Positions 1-10,264 of a stretch of DNA of 64,000 nt are shown in pieces. The stretch covers positions 21,978,744-22,042,743 of the forward strand of contig OX419759.1 in the NCBI GenBank assembly GCA_948567375.1, in the 5' to 3' direction. The DNA is from Lunularia cruciata (Eukaryota > Streptophyta > Marchantiopsida > Lunulariales > Lunulariaceae). The position numbers were made by a program, and so were the translations under genes. Position 1 is the stretch's first letter. Each line of letters opens with the position of its first letter. The notes under the pieces were generated by a model. That model saw only the letters and a program-made list of their open reading frames with translations, was not told the DNA's origin and searched no databases.

Positions 1-23
1 AGATTTTCCGCAAGTTCATCCAT

Positions 24-1496
24 GTGTTTGCTTTTAGTTACAAGGATTTGAAGGAAGTCACCTTGGAGGAGCACAAGATAGAGGTGGAGTCACATGCAAG
101 ACCAATCCGCCAAAAGCAACGTCGCATTAGCCCACCAATATCTTTGGTTGTGAAGGAGGAGATTGATAAGCTCAAGGAGGCTGGATTTATCTTTGAGGTG
201 GAGAATTCAGAATGGGTGTCTCCAATTGTCATTGTGAAGAAAAAGAATGGCAAGCTTTGGGTATGTGTGGATTACAAGAAGCTCAATGCTGTTACCAAGA
301 AGGACTACTACCTATTGCCATTCATTGATGAGATCTTGGAGGAGGTTGCAGGTCATGAGAGGTACAGTTTTGGAGATGGTTATAGTGGATATAACCAAAT
401 CAAGATTGCACCAGAGCATCAACAACTCACCACATTCACCACACCTTGGGGAACTTATGCTTTCAAGGTCATGCCTTTTGGGCTTTGCAATGCTCCAGCC
501 ACATTCCAACGGTTCATGAACAAGGTATTTGAACCTTTCATTGGGAAATTTGTGAGAGATTTCATTGATGACTTTTGTGTCTATGGGAGCAAGGAGGAGC
601 ACTTTGAGCACCTAATCAAAGTCTTGCAACGCTTGGATGAGGCAAATGCATCACTCAACCCAGAGAAGTGCATTTTTGGATGTGAAGAAGGTCTACTTTT
701 GGGGCATATCATCTCCAAGGATGGAATAGCAGTTGATCCTGAGAAGGTGAGGAAAATCTCAGACCTTCCATTCCCTTCAAGCTTGACAAAGTTACGCCAA
801 TTCTTGGGGATGGTTGGGTACTATAGGAGGTTCATCTTCTCATTTTCCAACAAGGCTTATGCATTGACCATCTACATGAAGAAGGGTGTAGATTACATGG
901 TGATTTTGGAAGACAAGGAGGCTCTCAAAGCTTTTGAGGAGCTCAAGCAATCCCTTGTTGTAGCTCCAATTCTTGCTAAACCTGATTGGAGTAAACCTTT
1001 CATCCTCTACACTGATGCTTCTAATGTAGCTATAGGATGCACTCTTAGTCAATTAGACCAAGATGGGCATGATCATCCAATAGCTTATGCTAGTAGGCAA
1101 ATGGTTTCAGCAGAGAAGAACTACTCTGTCACAGAGAGAGAAGGGTTGGCAGTGATCTTTGGTCTGAAGAAGTTTAGACACTACTTGATTGGAAGGAAAG
1201 CCACCATTGTCACGGATCACAAGGCTTTGAAGTACATCTTCAACAAGCCTAATGTTGAAGGAAGACTAGCAAGGTGGATGATACTCTTGTCTGAGTATGA
1301 CTACACCATTGAAGATAGGCCAGGAAAGAAACATGCAAATGATGATTTATTATCTAGAGCCTATGATCATGATGGAGATGAGCCAATGGATGATTCCTTC
1401 CCGGATGAGGAGCTCATGACAATCTCAGTCACTCAAGAGGTTCCAATGGAGTACAAGGAGATTGTGGATTTTGTGACAAAAGGTAACTATCCATAA
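24..1496 (+). pseudogene. A-1 pol: reverse transcriptase and RNase H
   Basis: 490 codons of Ty3/gypsy pol. The RT domain covers about residues 30-270, with the substrate-strand motif MPFGLCNAPATFQ and the catalytic box FIDD near residues 180-183, so the metal-binding aspartates are present. A connection region leads to RNase H (about 325-445): YTDAS (D near 331), TEREG (E), VTDHKAL (D) and DDLLSR (last D). The frame continues from upstream; the first Met is only the first in the window and not a natural start. It ends at a TAA (1494-1496) and the same frame resumes 3 bases later with integrase, so the TAA is a mutation in a pol polyprotein. Classed as pseudogene for that reason. Confidence 0.93.
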
Positions 1497-1499
1497 GGG

Positions 1500-2717
1500 A
1501 TGCATGCTAGGGAGAGGAAGGCCCTTGCAGCAAGATCTAGACCTTACATAATGGTGGAGGATATTCTTTTTCACCAAGGAGCAGATGGTCTACTTCGAAG
1601 AGCAGTGGGTAAGGAAGAGTCTATCCTACTCATAAAGGAGTTTCATGAAGGTTTAGTATGTGGAGGACACTTTGCAGGAAAGGTGACTGCTTTCAAGATT
1701 CTAGATGCAGGTTACCATTGGAGAGGGATTTTCAAGGATTGTCTTGATTATTGCAAAACTTGTCATGTTTGTCAAGCTTTTGCTAGAAATTCTACATCCA
1801 CTCCACCACTTAGATCAATTCCATTGCTAGGACCTTTTGAGAAGTGGGGAATTGATTTTGTAGGTCCTCTCAATAGAACCCCAAGGAACAATCGGTACAT
1901 TGTGGTAGTTACTGATTACCTTACCAAGTGGGTTGAGGCTAGACCATTGAGGGACAAGAATGAAGATGAAGTGGGTAGATTTCTTTATGAACGCATTATC
2001 ACTAGGTTTGGATGCCCTTTGGAGTTGGTTTCTGATAGAGGAGGAGAGTTTACAAGAAGCATTACTACAGCCATGCTACGACATTTCTCTATCACACATA
2101 GAGTAACTACATCCTATAAGCCAAATTCCAATGGCTTGGCAGAGAGAACCAATCAGACCTTGTGCATGATGTTGGCCAAAGATGCAGAAATGGAGGGGGC
2201 TAAACATCATTGGGACAAGAGGTTTCATGCAGTTTTGTGGGAGTATAGGACAACCATGAAAACTTCCACTGGATATTCTCCATTTCAATTGGTGTATGGT
2301 ATTGAGTCTACCTTACCTATTCACTTTGATCTTCCTACCTTCCAAAGCATTCATAAGAGATTGAAGAAAGCACAAGGAGGTGATGCAGAGAAGTCAAGGA
2401 AGGATCAACTCATGGAGTTGGAAGAGGCAAGAGCAGTTGCTATGGTTTGAGTGGAGCAAGCCCAAAGGAAACAAAAGGAGAGCTATGATAAGAGGCAAGA
2501 CAAGAAGAAGGTGGAGCCTTTCAAAGAAGGTGATTGGGTAATGTTGTTTGATTCCATTTGATTCAAGAGAGTGCAAAAGAAGTTTTTGCCTAAGTACTTT
2601 GGACCTTTCATAGTGGAGAAGGTGTGGGGCAATTACACCTATGATCTCAAGGAGTTGGGAGGAAGATACTTTGATAGGATTAACCATGATAAGTTGAAGA
2701 TGTACCATAGAAGGTAG
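1500..2717 (+). pseudogene. A-1 pol: integrase with GPY/F tail
   Basis: Same frame as the RT block. The zinc-binding HHCC module is intact (H49, H57, C88, C91 counted from 1500). The catalytic triad fits D,D(35)E: D119 in WGIDFVGP, D179 in VSDRGGEF, E215 in NGLAER. After a TGA at 2448-2450 the frame continues through a basic stretch, a second TGA at 2559-2561, and a C-terminal module with KYFGPF (GPY/F type), stopping at TAG 2715-2717. In the A-2 copy both TGA positions read CAA (35120-35122 and 35231-35233), so the stops are copy-specific lesions. Function when intact: insertion of element cDNA. Confidence 0.92.
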
Positions 2718-2752
2718 AGAGACCTTCACTTTGAGGACAAAGTGAAAACTTA

Positions 2753-2765
2753 GTCCGGAGGTAAA
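2753..2765 (+). promoter_or_regulatory. Polypurine tract of A-1
   Basis: GTCCGGAGGTAAA lies directly before the LTR start TGTAACACCC. The A-2 copy has the matching GTCCGGCGGTAAA before its 3' LTR at 35438. Position and purine content fit the plus-strand primer of reverse transcription. Confidence 0.7.
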
Positions 2766-3444
2766 TGTAACACCCATTTGTGCATGTGTGTGGTATTGTG
2801 ATATTTAGCTTGGTATTACAAGTACTTAAGAGATATTATTTATATAGAGATAAAGGATGGTTCTATATTAGTCATGGTTAGCTAAAGTTAGTCATAGCTA
2901 AGATAGATGGGACCTTACTTTAGAGGAAGTAGAAAAGATGAGCACCACTATTTTGGATTTTAGTGTGTTGACTTGGTATTATTCCTAGGTGTTTGGCTTT
3001 GGGGAAAGAGTTGAGAACTCTTCGGCCCACAAGCCTTTTTATTTTGGATTCTTCTTTAGTCCAAGGATAGCCCATGTGAAGGAATCCTTGCTTTAGTGGT
3101 TGGGTCAAGATAAGGGGAATATGCCCATGTGAATGGATATTCCTTTCTACTTTTTGACTTTACTTGACTTTTAGTCTAGTAACTTGAGTTACTACGGTAA
3201 TTAGTAACTTTGGTACGTAACTATTTCACAAGTATATAAACAAGGGGTGAGGAGGTACTCATCATCCTTTCATTTGCAACTATCTCTCTCTCATTGAGTT
3301 CCCTAGTGAGCAATGTCTTGAGTCTTGGAGTGTTAGCCTTGGAGGGGTATGATGGAGTTCGGGTTCCTTGCCTTCTTAGTCCATGGTGCGCTACCATAAT
3401 AGCCATCAGGGGTTCATCCTGAGTGAGAGACAGGCCGGCTCACA
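2766..3444 (+). repeat. A-type LTR, 3' LTR of A-1 (679 bp)
   Basis: Starts TGTAACACCC and ends GGCTCACA, giving the TG...CA termini of LTRs. The same sequence recurs at 9175-9845, 35438-35811, 44051-44399 and, reversed, at 49746-51131, 50178-50870 and 55299-55980. A TATA box TATATAAA (3233-3240) lies about 200 bp from the 3' end and marks the U3/R region. No target duplication can be tested because the 5' end of A-1 is outside. Confidence 0.93.
3233..3240 (+). promoter_or_regulatory. TATA box of the A-1 LTR
   Basis: TATATAAA in the context CACAAGTATATAAACAAG. In the A-2 5' LTR the equivalent site is TATATGAA (9634-9641), a weakened version. Confidence 0.6.
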
Positions 3445-3904
3445 GGACGGGATGGATGCACCGGGAAGACAATTCCCGTATCTAGCTTTCCATTCGGAAA
3501 TCTACTCCACATCAAGGTTATGTACATCCAACGTGAGCAAATGAGGGTATCGCTAGTTTATCACTTTGGCATAGAATTCATGGATAGGGGTGAGGAACTC
3601 ACCAAATCCGATGATTCTACCTATGGTGATATATGACAGAGAGTGGGATTTGACAATCTACATTCTATTATGATAATATGGATGTGAATGTCCCAAATCC
3701 TCTCCCTTTCAACACTCAAGTAGAAATCCATTATGTAGTGAGACCAAAAGTGATGTTTAGAGATTTTGTGGTTAGGAATTTGGCGAGGAGTATTATCAAC
3801 AAGTGATAGCTTCTAAGGTCCCAATGGTAGTTCCAATAGTTTGTGCGACTTCTAGAGTGATCATGTTGACTCTATATTGAAGTAGACATTAGCAATTGAG
3901 TATT
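3445..3904 (+). other. Unassigned 460 bp between the A-1 LTR and C gag
   Basis: No repeat of this stretch elsewhere in the window, no long reading frame and no recognisable domain. The first bases after the LTR do not resemble a tRNA primer site. It is most simply the leader of C, but it could be target DNA or a remnant of a fifth element. Confidence 0.4.
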
Positions 3905-4990
3905 GCAGGAACCGTGGATCCGCAATTGCAAGAGCTGGTGCAAGGAATGCAAGGGATGTTGAATGAATTTTGAGAGATTAAGATGACCATGGAGACATTA
4001 CAAAGTCTATTGCAAATCTTCAAGAACAATCAAGCCATGCAAGGAGAAGAGCTGTCTCAAAACCCAATACCTGCGATTGAAGTACTTGGAGAGGCATCTA
4101 TGCCTACAAACCCTATCAATGATGAAGCCACATTGCTACTCCGGATGAAGAAGACTTGCAACATTGAGCCTTACAAGCGGTAGCGTATGATAGGAGTGGT
4201 GGAAAATTGGATCTTGAGAATGAATTGATATTTCCGATTGTTCTCCACAGAGATCACGGAGCATGCTGCATGCGTGTTTGCATGTGGGTACTTGACCAAT
4301 CAAGCCCTCACATGGTATGATGCTTGGGAATGATCCATGTTGGCAGAGTGAAGGGAGGTCACGTGGACAGCAATGCAAGAAGGATTGCGGAAGAATTTCC
4401 AATCGGTGGATTCTGTGCAAATGGCTCGAACCTAAGTATGGGGATTGAGACAGAAGAATAACGTACAAGAGTATGTAGATGCATTTATGGATCTACAAGT
4501 CACAATAATTAGACATGAGTCTAGCAGAGGCTCTCAACAATTTCAAACGAGGGTTAAAGAAGCGGATTCGCCAAGAAGTCATGGTGCAAAATCCTCACAC
4601 GGTATTTGAAGCCATTGCTTGTGCACAGAGAATAGAGGAGCATTAGGTGGAGGTGAAGGAGTAGTTCTACCTCAACATTATTGGGCAGAAATGCCACACA
4701 TGGGTGGACCAATACCAATGGAATTGGGCAACCTTCAATTTTGAGATTGAGGAGCACGACCGCTTCAAGTGGAGCATGGATGGGTAGAAGAACAAAGAGA
4801 TGGAGTCCCACAAGGAAAAGGAACTCAAGGAGAAAAATGCTATTGTTACAATTGTGGTCGTATTGGGCACATATCCAACAACTTTTGCACTTGTTTCCTT
4901 AGAGGCCCTTGGCCTTCATATAGGCTATCTTTGAACAACATGGAGAGGCGCATTGAAGAGGAGGAAGTGGAAATCACTTTGGAAAACAAA
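3905..4990 (+). pseudogene. C gag with zinc knuckle
   Basis: The frame opens near 3911 with a Q/M-rich segment, meets a TGA near 3970 and goes on through many stops and shifts. A capsid-like stretch containing LTNQALTWYDAW (about 4285-4325) matches the retrotransposon Gag core pattern. Near 4840-4890 a cysteine cluster CYNCGRIGH followed by a displaced fourth ligand represents the nucleocapsid zinc knuckle; the H to C spacing is five residues rather than the usual four. Too decayed to make protein. Confidence 0.75.
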
Positions 4991-4992
4991 GA

Positions 4993-5690
4993 TTGCCAAT
5001 AAATGTACCTTACGGCCTTATTGGCTCAATAAGGAAGAAGAGAAGCAAGGGAAGGAAGAAGACTAATGCGCAAAGATCCCAAAAGGCAACCTCACAATTG
5101 AGTGTCGTGAATGGAGTCCTAGAAGGCAATCAAGTGAGAGTATTAATTGATCTGGGAGCAACAGAGAATTTCTTATCTCGCTCTATTGCAATAAGATTGG
5201 GAATGGATCTAGAGAGAGATAGGAGTGAAGAAGTAGAGTTACCTAACGGGCAAATAGAGAGGATTGAATCATTACCTAGACGGGTAACACTCTCTGTAGG
5301 AGAATATCCAAAAGCAATTAAGTGGCAAGTGATACAATTAGCTTGTTATGATACAATCTTAGGCATGCCATGGATAGAGCATTACATCTCTATGGTAGAT
5401 TGGAGGAAGAAAGTAGTGAAAACCCACAAATGGTCAATCATTGGGGTTAAAGAAAGATCAGCCAGGCAGGATCTGCCGCTATATATCATAGGGACGGCAA
5501 TTGTCTGTAAGACCAATCAATGTTTCATGGGTCTAATAAGAGAAGTCCAAAGTGCACAACTCGATGGACAAGTTCTTGAGAAATTGAAGGCTATGGTGGA
5601 TGAATTTCAAGATGTCTTTCTTGATGATCTACCCTCAGGATTACCACCAAAAAGGAAAGTAGATCATAAAATTGAGACAATCCGGGGAAG
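4993..5690 (+). pseudogene. C protease and start of reverse transcriptase
   Basis: Aspartic protease fold: VLIDLGATENFLS stands where the family has D-S/T-G-A, so the residue after the catalytic aspartate is changed to Leu. The second conserved block, DTILGMPWIEHY, is clear. It continues into the RT N-terminal linker (FQDVFLDDLPSGLPP) before a frameshift near 5690. Confidence 0.85.
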
Positions 5691-6566
5691 ACACCTCCTT
5701 GTAAGGCCCCATATTGCCTATAACCTCATGAGTTGGAGGAGTGTAAGACTCAAATTGAGGAGATGCTACAAAAGGGGTTCATCTAACCTAGCATATCACC
5801 ATATGGGGCTCTTGTCTTGTTTGTGAAGAAGAAGGATGGTATAATGCGCATGTGCATTGACTATTGAGGTCTCAATCAACAAACAGTGAAGAAAAAATAC
5901 CCCTTACCTTGCATGGATGACCTATTTGATCAACTCCATGGAGCAAGATTCTTCACCAAATTGGACCTATGGAGTGGTTACAATCAAATCCAAATTGTAG
6001 AGGAGGATGTATACAAAACTGCTTTTAGAACTAGGTTTGGCCACTTTGAGTATCTTGTGATGCCTTTTGGCCTCACCAATGCACCTGCCACTTTCATGAA
6101 TCTAATGAATGACATATTTCATCCATACTTGGATAAGTCTATTATCATCTTCTTGGACAATATCTTAATATACAATAGCATGATGACGGAACACAAACAA
6201 CATCTACAAGAGGTCCTCCAGATTCTAAGATAGAATCGATTGTATGCCAAAATCTCAAAGTGTGAGTTTGGCAAGTGTGAAGTAGACTACTTGGGGCATA
6301 GAGTAAGTGCAGAGGGCATTCAAGTATTCACTGATATAATAGAGGTCATTCAAAAATGGCATGCCCTAGAAGATCATAGCTTCTTGGGGTTGATGGGATT
6401 CTATCATAGATTTGTCAAGGACTTCTCCAAGGTTGCACAACCTTTAACGACACTACTGGCCAAGGAGAAGAAGTGGACATGGAGAACTACACAAGAGTTG
6501 GCCTTTCAAGAATTGAAAGCCGCCTTGCTACATGCACCAATCTTGAAGTGGTATGACCCAAAATGA
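5690..6566 (+). pseudogene. C reverse transcriptase
   Basis: Fragments in shifting frames cover the RT palm: the frame shifts after 5690, a central block runs 5886-6233 with [13 protein letters not shown] and [12 protein letters not shown], and a third block runs 6240-6566. The active-site box reads FLDN where functional enzymes have Y/F-x-D-D, so the second catalytic aspartate is Asn. A stop lies between the blocks at 6231-6233. Confidence 0.88.
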
Positions 6567-6973
6567 CCAATCAAGTTGGCTATAGATGCATCAGGCATAG
6601 CAATAGGAGTAGTCTTACAATAAGAGTGGCATGCCGGATGGCATCCAGTTGCATATTTCTCTCAAAATTTGTTATCGGTAGAATGCAACTACCACACCAC
6701 AAAATGAGAGAAGCTGGCCATTGTTCTGGCAACCAAGCATTGGAAGCACTATCTAGGCAAGAAGGCATTTGTAGTAGAGACAAACCACAAACCTCTAATC
6801 TACCTCAAGACGCAGAAGGATCTATCTTGTTGCCAGATTTGGTGGGCTGAGTGGCAACAATGCTTCAATATGTCAATCACCTATATGAAAGGTAAGAAGC
6901 AACTTATAGATGCATTCACCCACATGCCAATGGAAAACAACTTGGTGGCGGAGGTTAAGATTAACCCTAACTT
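6560..6973 (+). pseudogene. C RNase H, heavily decayed
   Basis: Reading across frames gives an IDASG-like first-aspartate block near 6580, a region matching the YHTTEREAL position near 6690 and a final block near 6890-6930. No single frame stays open. Assigned by position between RT and integrase as much as by motif. Confidence 0.6.
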
Positions 6974-8431
6974 TTGGCCAAAGATTTTGGCTCTTACAAA
7001 ACTGATCCGCAGATTGTAGAAGCACAATCATCCAAAGGTGCAACCAGCACCCAAGGACTCACCTTTTGTGATGGTAGATTATGGATCCCAAATGTCCCAG
7101 AATTACGCACCACCATTCTAGTGGAATGTCATGATTTGGCCATTGCAGGTCATGTTGGAGTGGACAAGGCCTTGGATGTAGTCCAACACCATTACTATTG
7201 GCCCAAGATGAGCAATGACGTGATGGACTACGTGTGGACCTGCCTACTTTGTCAACATAACAAAGCTTCTAATCAAGCTCCTGCAGAGCTCCTTCAACCT
7301 CTCCCCACACCTACCCAACATTGGGAACAAGTGAGTATGGATCTTGTCTATGAATTACCCAAGACCACCTCAAGGTTTGACTCCATCATGGTCTTTGTGG
7401 ACCGGCTTAGCAAAAAGATTCATGTATGCCCTACCACCAAGGATGTGATAGCTCCACAACTAGCTCAATTATACTTAGATGCAGTCTTCTCTCACCATGG
7501 CTTGTCTAGAGTACTTATCACCGATAAAGGCACTCAATTCACCCGTTTGTTTTGGCAAAAACTCTTTGGTTTCTTCAAAACCAAGTTGGCCATGTCCACA
7601 ATTTACCACCCACAAATAGATGGCCAAATAGAGCAGGCTAATTGCACAATTGAAGACATGTTACGCAGCTTCACCTTAGAAGAGCAAGAGAGGTGGGACA
7701 CCCTACTCCCGTTGGTGGAATTTGCTTACAACAATTCAGTGAATGCATCCATCCATGTCACTCCATTCTTCCTCATGTATGGTGAGCATCCCTTCACACC
7801 TTCTAGCTTGATGAAGATTTGTCTAGTGGCTACCAAGGTCGATGCAGTCAACATATTTGTTTCTAGAATCCAATATGATGTGGAGAGCGCCAAGCACAGA
7901 TTATAGATTGCACAAAACTGACAAAAGCAGTATGTTGATGCACACCGTAGGCACATGGAGTTCAATGTTGGGGATCAAGCGTGGCTATTGACAACCAACC
8001 TCACATTAGTTGGACCTTGTTAGCTCAGACCTTGTTTAATTGGGCCTTTCTCAATTCTTCATCGCGTCAGCATTGTGGCCTATCACCTTGAGCTACCACC
8101 ACACATGAAGATCCATCTTGTGTTCCATGTTTCCGTACTATGCAGATATGCTCCTTGATCAGGCCAGGGTCATTCCACACAAGACATTCCCCCTTGTCCG
8201 ACACTCATTGATGGCACAGAGGAATATGAAGTAGAGCGTAGTCTCCAAAAATGCATGCGTGGTACTAGCCATCCGTGGGTGGACTATCTAGTACAGTGAA
8301 AAGGTTACCCCCTCTATAAAGCAACATGGGAGTATGCTGCCAATTTGACACATGCAACGGTGTTGGTGCAAGCATTTGAGCAACAATTGCACAACGAGGA
8401 CGTTGCATCTCAAAAGGAGGGAGGTCTATAA
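6974..8431 (+). pseudogene. C integrase with C-terminal chromodomain
   Basis: An open block runs 6974-7906 and the same frame continues, with stops at 7904 and others, to a TAA at 8429-8431 that overlaps the LTR start. HHCC: VECHDLAIAGHVG and CLLC. Catalytic residues are visible in MDLVYELP, ITDKGTQF and GQIEQANC. From about 8228 the frame reads a chromodomain: EYEVERSLQKC, HPWVDYLVQ, a TGA at the conserved Trp (8299-8301), KGYPLYKATWEYAANL. The chromodomain of such integrases targets insertion to marked chromatin; here an aromatic-cage position has become a stop. Domain identity is clear although the protein is dead. Confidence 0.88.
8411..8424 (+). promoter_or_regulatory. Polypurine tract of C
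   Basis: CAAAAGGAGGGAGG followed two bases later by the LTR start. It overlaps the last codons of the integrase/chromodomain frame, as is common in compact chromoviruses. Confidence 0.75.
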
Positions 8432-9083
8432 TACCAAGAGTTACTTATATGATCTAGATGTGAAATTTGGTTTAGTAACATTTGGAATGATGTTGTACAT
8501 GATGGTCAAAATAGATCAGATAGAAGTATGACCAAAAGAGTACTTCTACTAATAGAGCAAAAATTGAAATAGACTTGAGAACCTTAGAACCAATAGCTAG
8601 ACATATGATTTAAAGGTGAGAATTGGTTTGGTATTATATGGAAGGATGTTACACATGATGGACTTAACAAATCAGAAAGAGGTATCACCAAAAGTGGACT
8701 TCTAATAATAGAGTAGGAACCGAAATATGCTTGAAATCTTTGAAGGCAATTTCGGAGGCCTAAACGGATGAATTAGGCTTCAAAAATGTGCACAATCCCC
8801 CCCCCCCTAAACCTTGAACCAAATGAAGGAAGGGCTAGCATTCCCTCCTCCCTGGTTTGTCTTGTCAAGAGCTTTCCAACGGTAATTTACATGATTCTGA
8901 ACTCCTATAGGAAGATTCCCTAAAAAATTCCCTCCGGTCAAAGCTTGTTTGACCAACCAGATAAGACCTAGACAGACATGTCACCCATCCAAGTAAGTAA
9001 TCCAAGGGTGGAGCTTGCTGACATGTCACCTACCTGTGTGCCTAATCCTATGGTGAAGCTTCCTTGGAGGAGATCCTCTTTGT

Positions 9084-9096
9084 CTATATAATAAAG
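9084..9096 (+). promoter_or_regulatory. TATA box of the C LTR
   Basis: CTATATAATAAAG, 80-90 bp from the LTR end; followed at once by a hairpin that would sit at the 5' end of the transcript. Confidence 0.65.
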
Positions 9097-9100
9097 AGAA

Positions 9101-9119
9101 GGTGCTCCTTTGGAGCACC
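9101..9119 (+). other. Perfect hairpin at the presumed transcript start of C
   Basis: GGTGCTCC, loop TTT, GGAGCACC: an 8-bp perfect stem starting five bases after the TATA motif. It may fold in the R region of the genomic RNA. Confidence 0.6.
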
Positions 9120-9174
9120 GAATGTTGAGTGTGTAATCTGTGTTTTCTCTCTTCTCTTGTCCTTGGAGTATTAC

Positions 9175-9845
9175 AATAACACCCATTTGTGCATGTGTAT
9201 GGTATTGTGATATTTGGTTTGGTATTACAAGTACTTAAGAGATATTATTTATATAAAGATAAAAGATACTTCTACCTTAGTCATAGCTAAGATAGAGAGG
9301 ACCTTACTTAAGAGGAAGTGGAAAAGATGAGCACCACTATTTTGGATTCTAGAGTGTTGACTTGGTATTATTCCTAGGTGTTTGGCTTTGAGGAAAGAGT
9401 TGAGAACTCTTGGATCTACAAACTTTTTTGTTTTGGATTCTTCTATAGTCCAAGGATAGCCCATGTGAAGGAATCCTTGACTTAGTGGTTGGGTTAAGAT
9501 AAGACCACATGCTTAGGAGAATATTCCCATGAGTATGGATATTCCTTTAACATTTTGACTTTATTTGACTTTTAGCCTAGTAACTTGAGTTACTCTAGTA
9601 ATTAGTAACTTGAATGCATAACTATTTCATAAGTATATGAACTAGGGGTGAGGAGGTACTCAACATCCTTTCATTTGCAACTTTCTCTCTCTCAATGAGT
9701 TCTCTAGTGAGCAATAGCTTGAGTCTTGGAGTGTTAGCCTTGGAAGAGTATGATGGAGTTCGGGTTCATTGCCTTCTTAGTCCATAGTGCGCTACCATAA
9801 TAGCCATCAGAGGTTCATCTTGAGTGAGAGATAAATTGGCTCACA
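9175..9845 (+). repeat. A-2 5' LTR (671 bp)
   Basis: Aligns end to end with 2766-3444. It starts AATAACACCC, abuts the end of the C LTR and shares one A with it, and ends GGCTCACA. TATA-like TATATGAA at 9634-9641. The following bases (TTTTTGGTTCTACACATG) contain TGG as a primer site should, but I cannot assign a tRNA. Confidence 0.88.
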
Positions 9846-10264
9846 TTTTTGGTTCTACACATGAAAGCTTGGGTTATCCTTCAGCTAACACACTAAAAAT
9901 CATTGTGGGAGCTACTATGTGCACTGAGGTGGAAGTTTTGAAAGTTGATAGGATAAATTGCTCCCGCAACTATATGCTCTTTGGAAAATTGCACAGAGTC
10001 TGCTATTTCTTGAATTTTTAGTGGATTGTTTTGAAACTTTCCAATGCGTTGTATCCTACCTTTTGCCATAGTTATTAGAGAGAGATTGTTCTTGCATAGA
10101 GAGAATGAGTTTTTAAAGTGAGGGGTGTGGTTTTTAGACCAAATTTGAAATATGTGTGTTGAATAGAAATGTGCCTAGGCCAAATGGCTCAATGAAAAGA
10201 TCTGAAATTTCAAAATGAGGGATTTCCTAGAGTTGTTATCAAGTGTGCACAATTTCAGAGGACT
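9846..10264 (+). other. A-2 leader, no gene seen
   Basis: Between LTR and first open frame. Only short frames; nothing repeated elsewhere in the window. Confidence 0.4.

Larger units (their letters stand above)
1..3444 (+). mobile_element. A-1: 3' part of a Ty3/gypsy element (pol plus 3' LTR)
   Basis: The left edge cuts into the element just upstream of reverse transcriptase, so the 5' LTR, gag and protease lie outside. Order seen is RT, RNase H, integrase, purine-rich tract, 3' LTR, the Ty3/gypsy order. A second copy of the family (A-2, 9175-44399) lets every part be compared. The integrase tail has a GPF motif (GPY/F module) and no chromodomain, unlike neighbour C. Three in-frame stops make it a dead copy, though the reading frame is otherwise continuous for about 2.7 kb, so it is fairly young. 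Confidence 0.93.
3445..9175 (+). mobile_element. C: chromodomain Ty3/gypsy element (chromovirus), 5' end missing
   Basis: Order is gag, zinc knuckle, protease, RT, RNase H, integrase, chromodomain, purine tract, 3' LTR. No second copy of its LTR (8427-9175) is in the window, so the 5' LTR is lost or was never joined here; the element begins right at the end of the A-1 LTR. Many stops and frameshifts make it older than A-1. Chromoviruses place the chromodomain at the integrase C terminus, as here. Confidence 0.9.
8427..9175 (+). repeat. C-type LTR (3' LTR, 749 bp)
   Basis: Begins TATAATACC (TG decayed to TA) and ends GTATTACA, which is the inverted match of TGTAATAC, so the terminal inverted repeat fixes both ends. 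U3 holds a diverged tandem duplication (about 8448-8602 and 8606-8755), an 11-C run (8797-8807), a TATA box (9084-9096) and a hairpin (9101-9119). The next base starts an A-type LTR. Confidence 0.85.

Noticed and set aside
3445-3904. Host gene fragment
   Set aside because: A short frame near 3680-3810 looks weakly protein-like, but it has no recognisable domain and no start or stop context.
8797-8807. Poly-C run as a regulatory or origin signal
   Set aside because: A simple 11-base homopolymer inside U3; nothing supports a function.
9846-9870. tRNA primer binding site after the A-2 5' LTR
   Set aside because: A TGG is present but the following bases do not match any tRNA 3' end I know, such as initiator Met; not strong enough to call.
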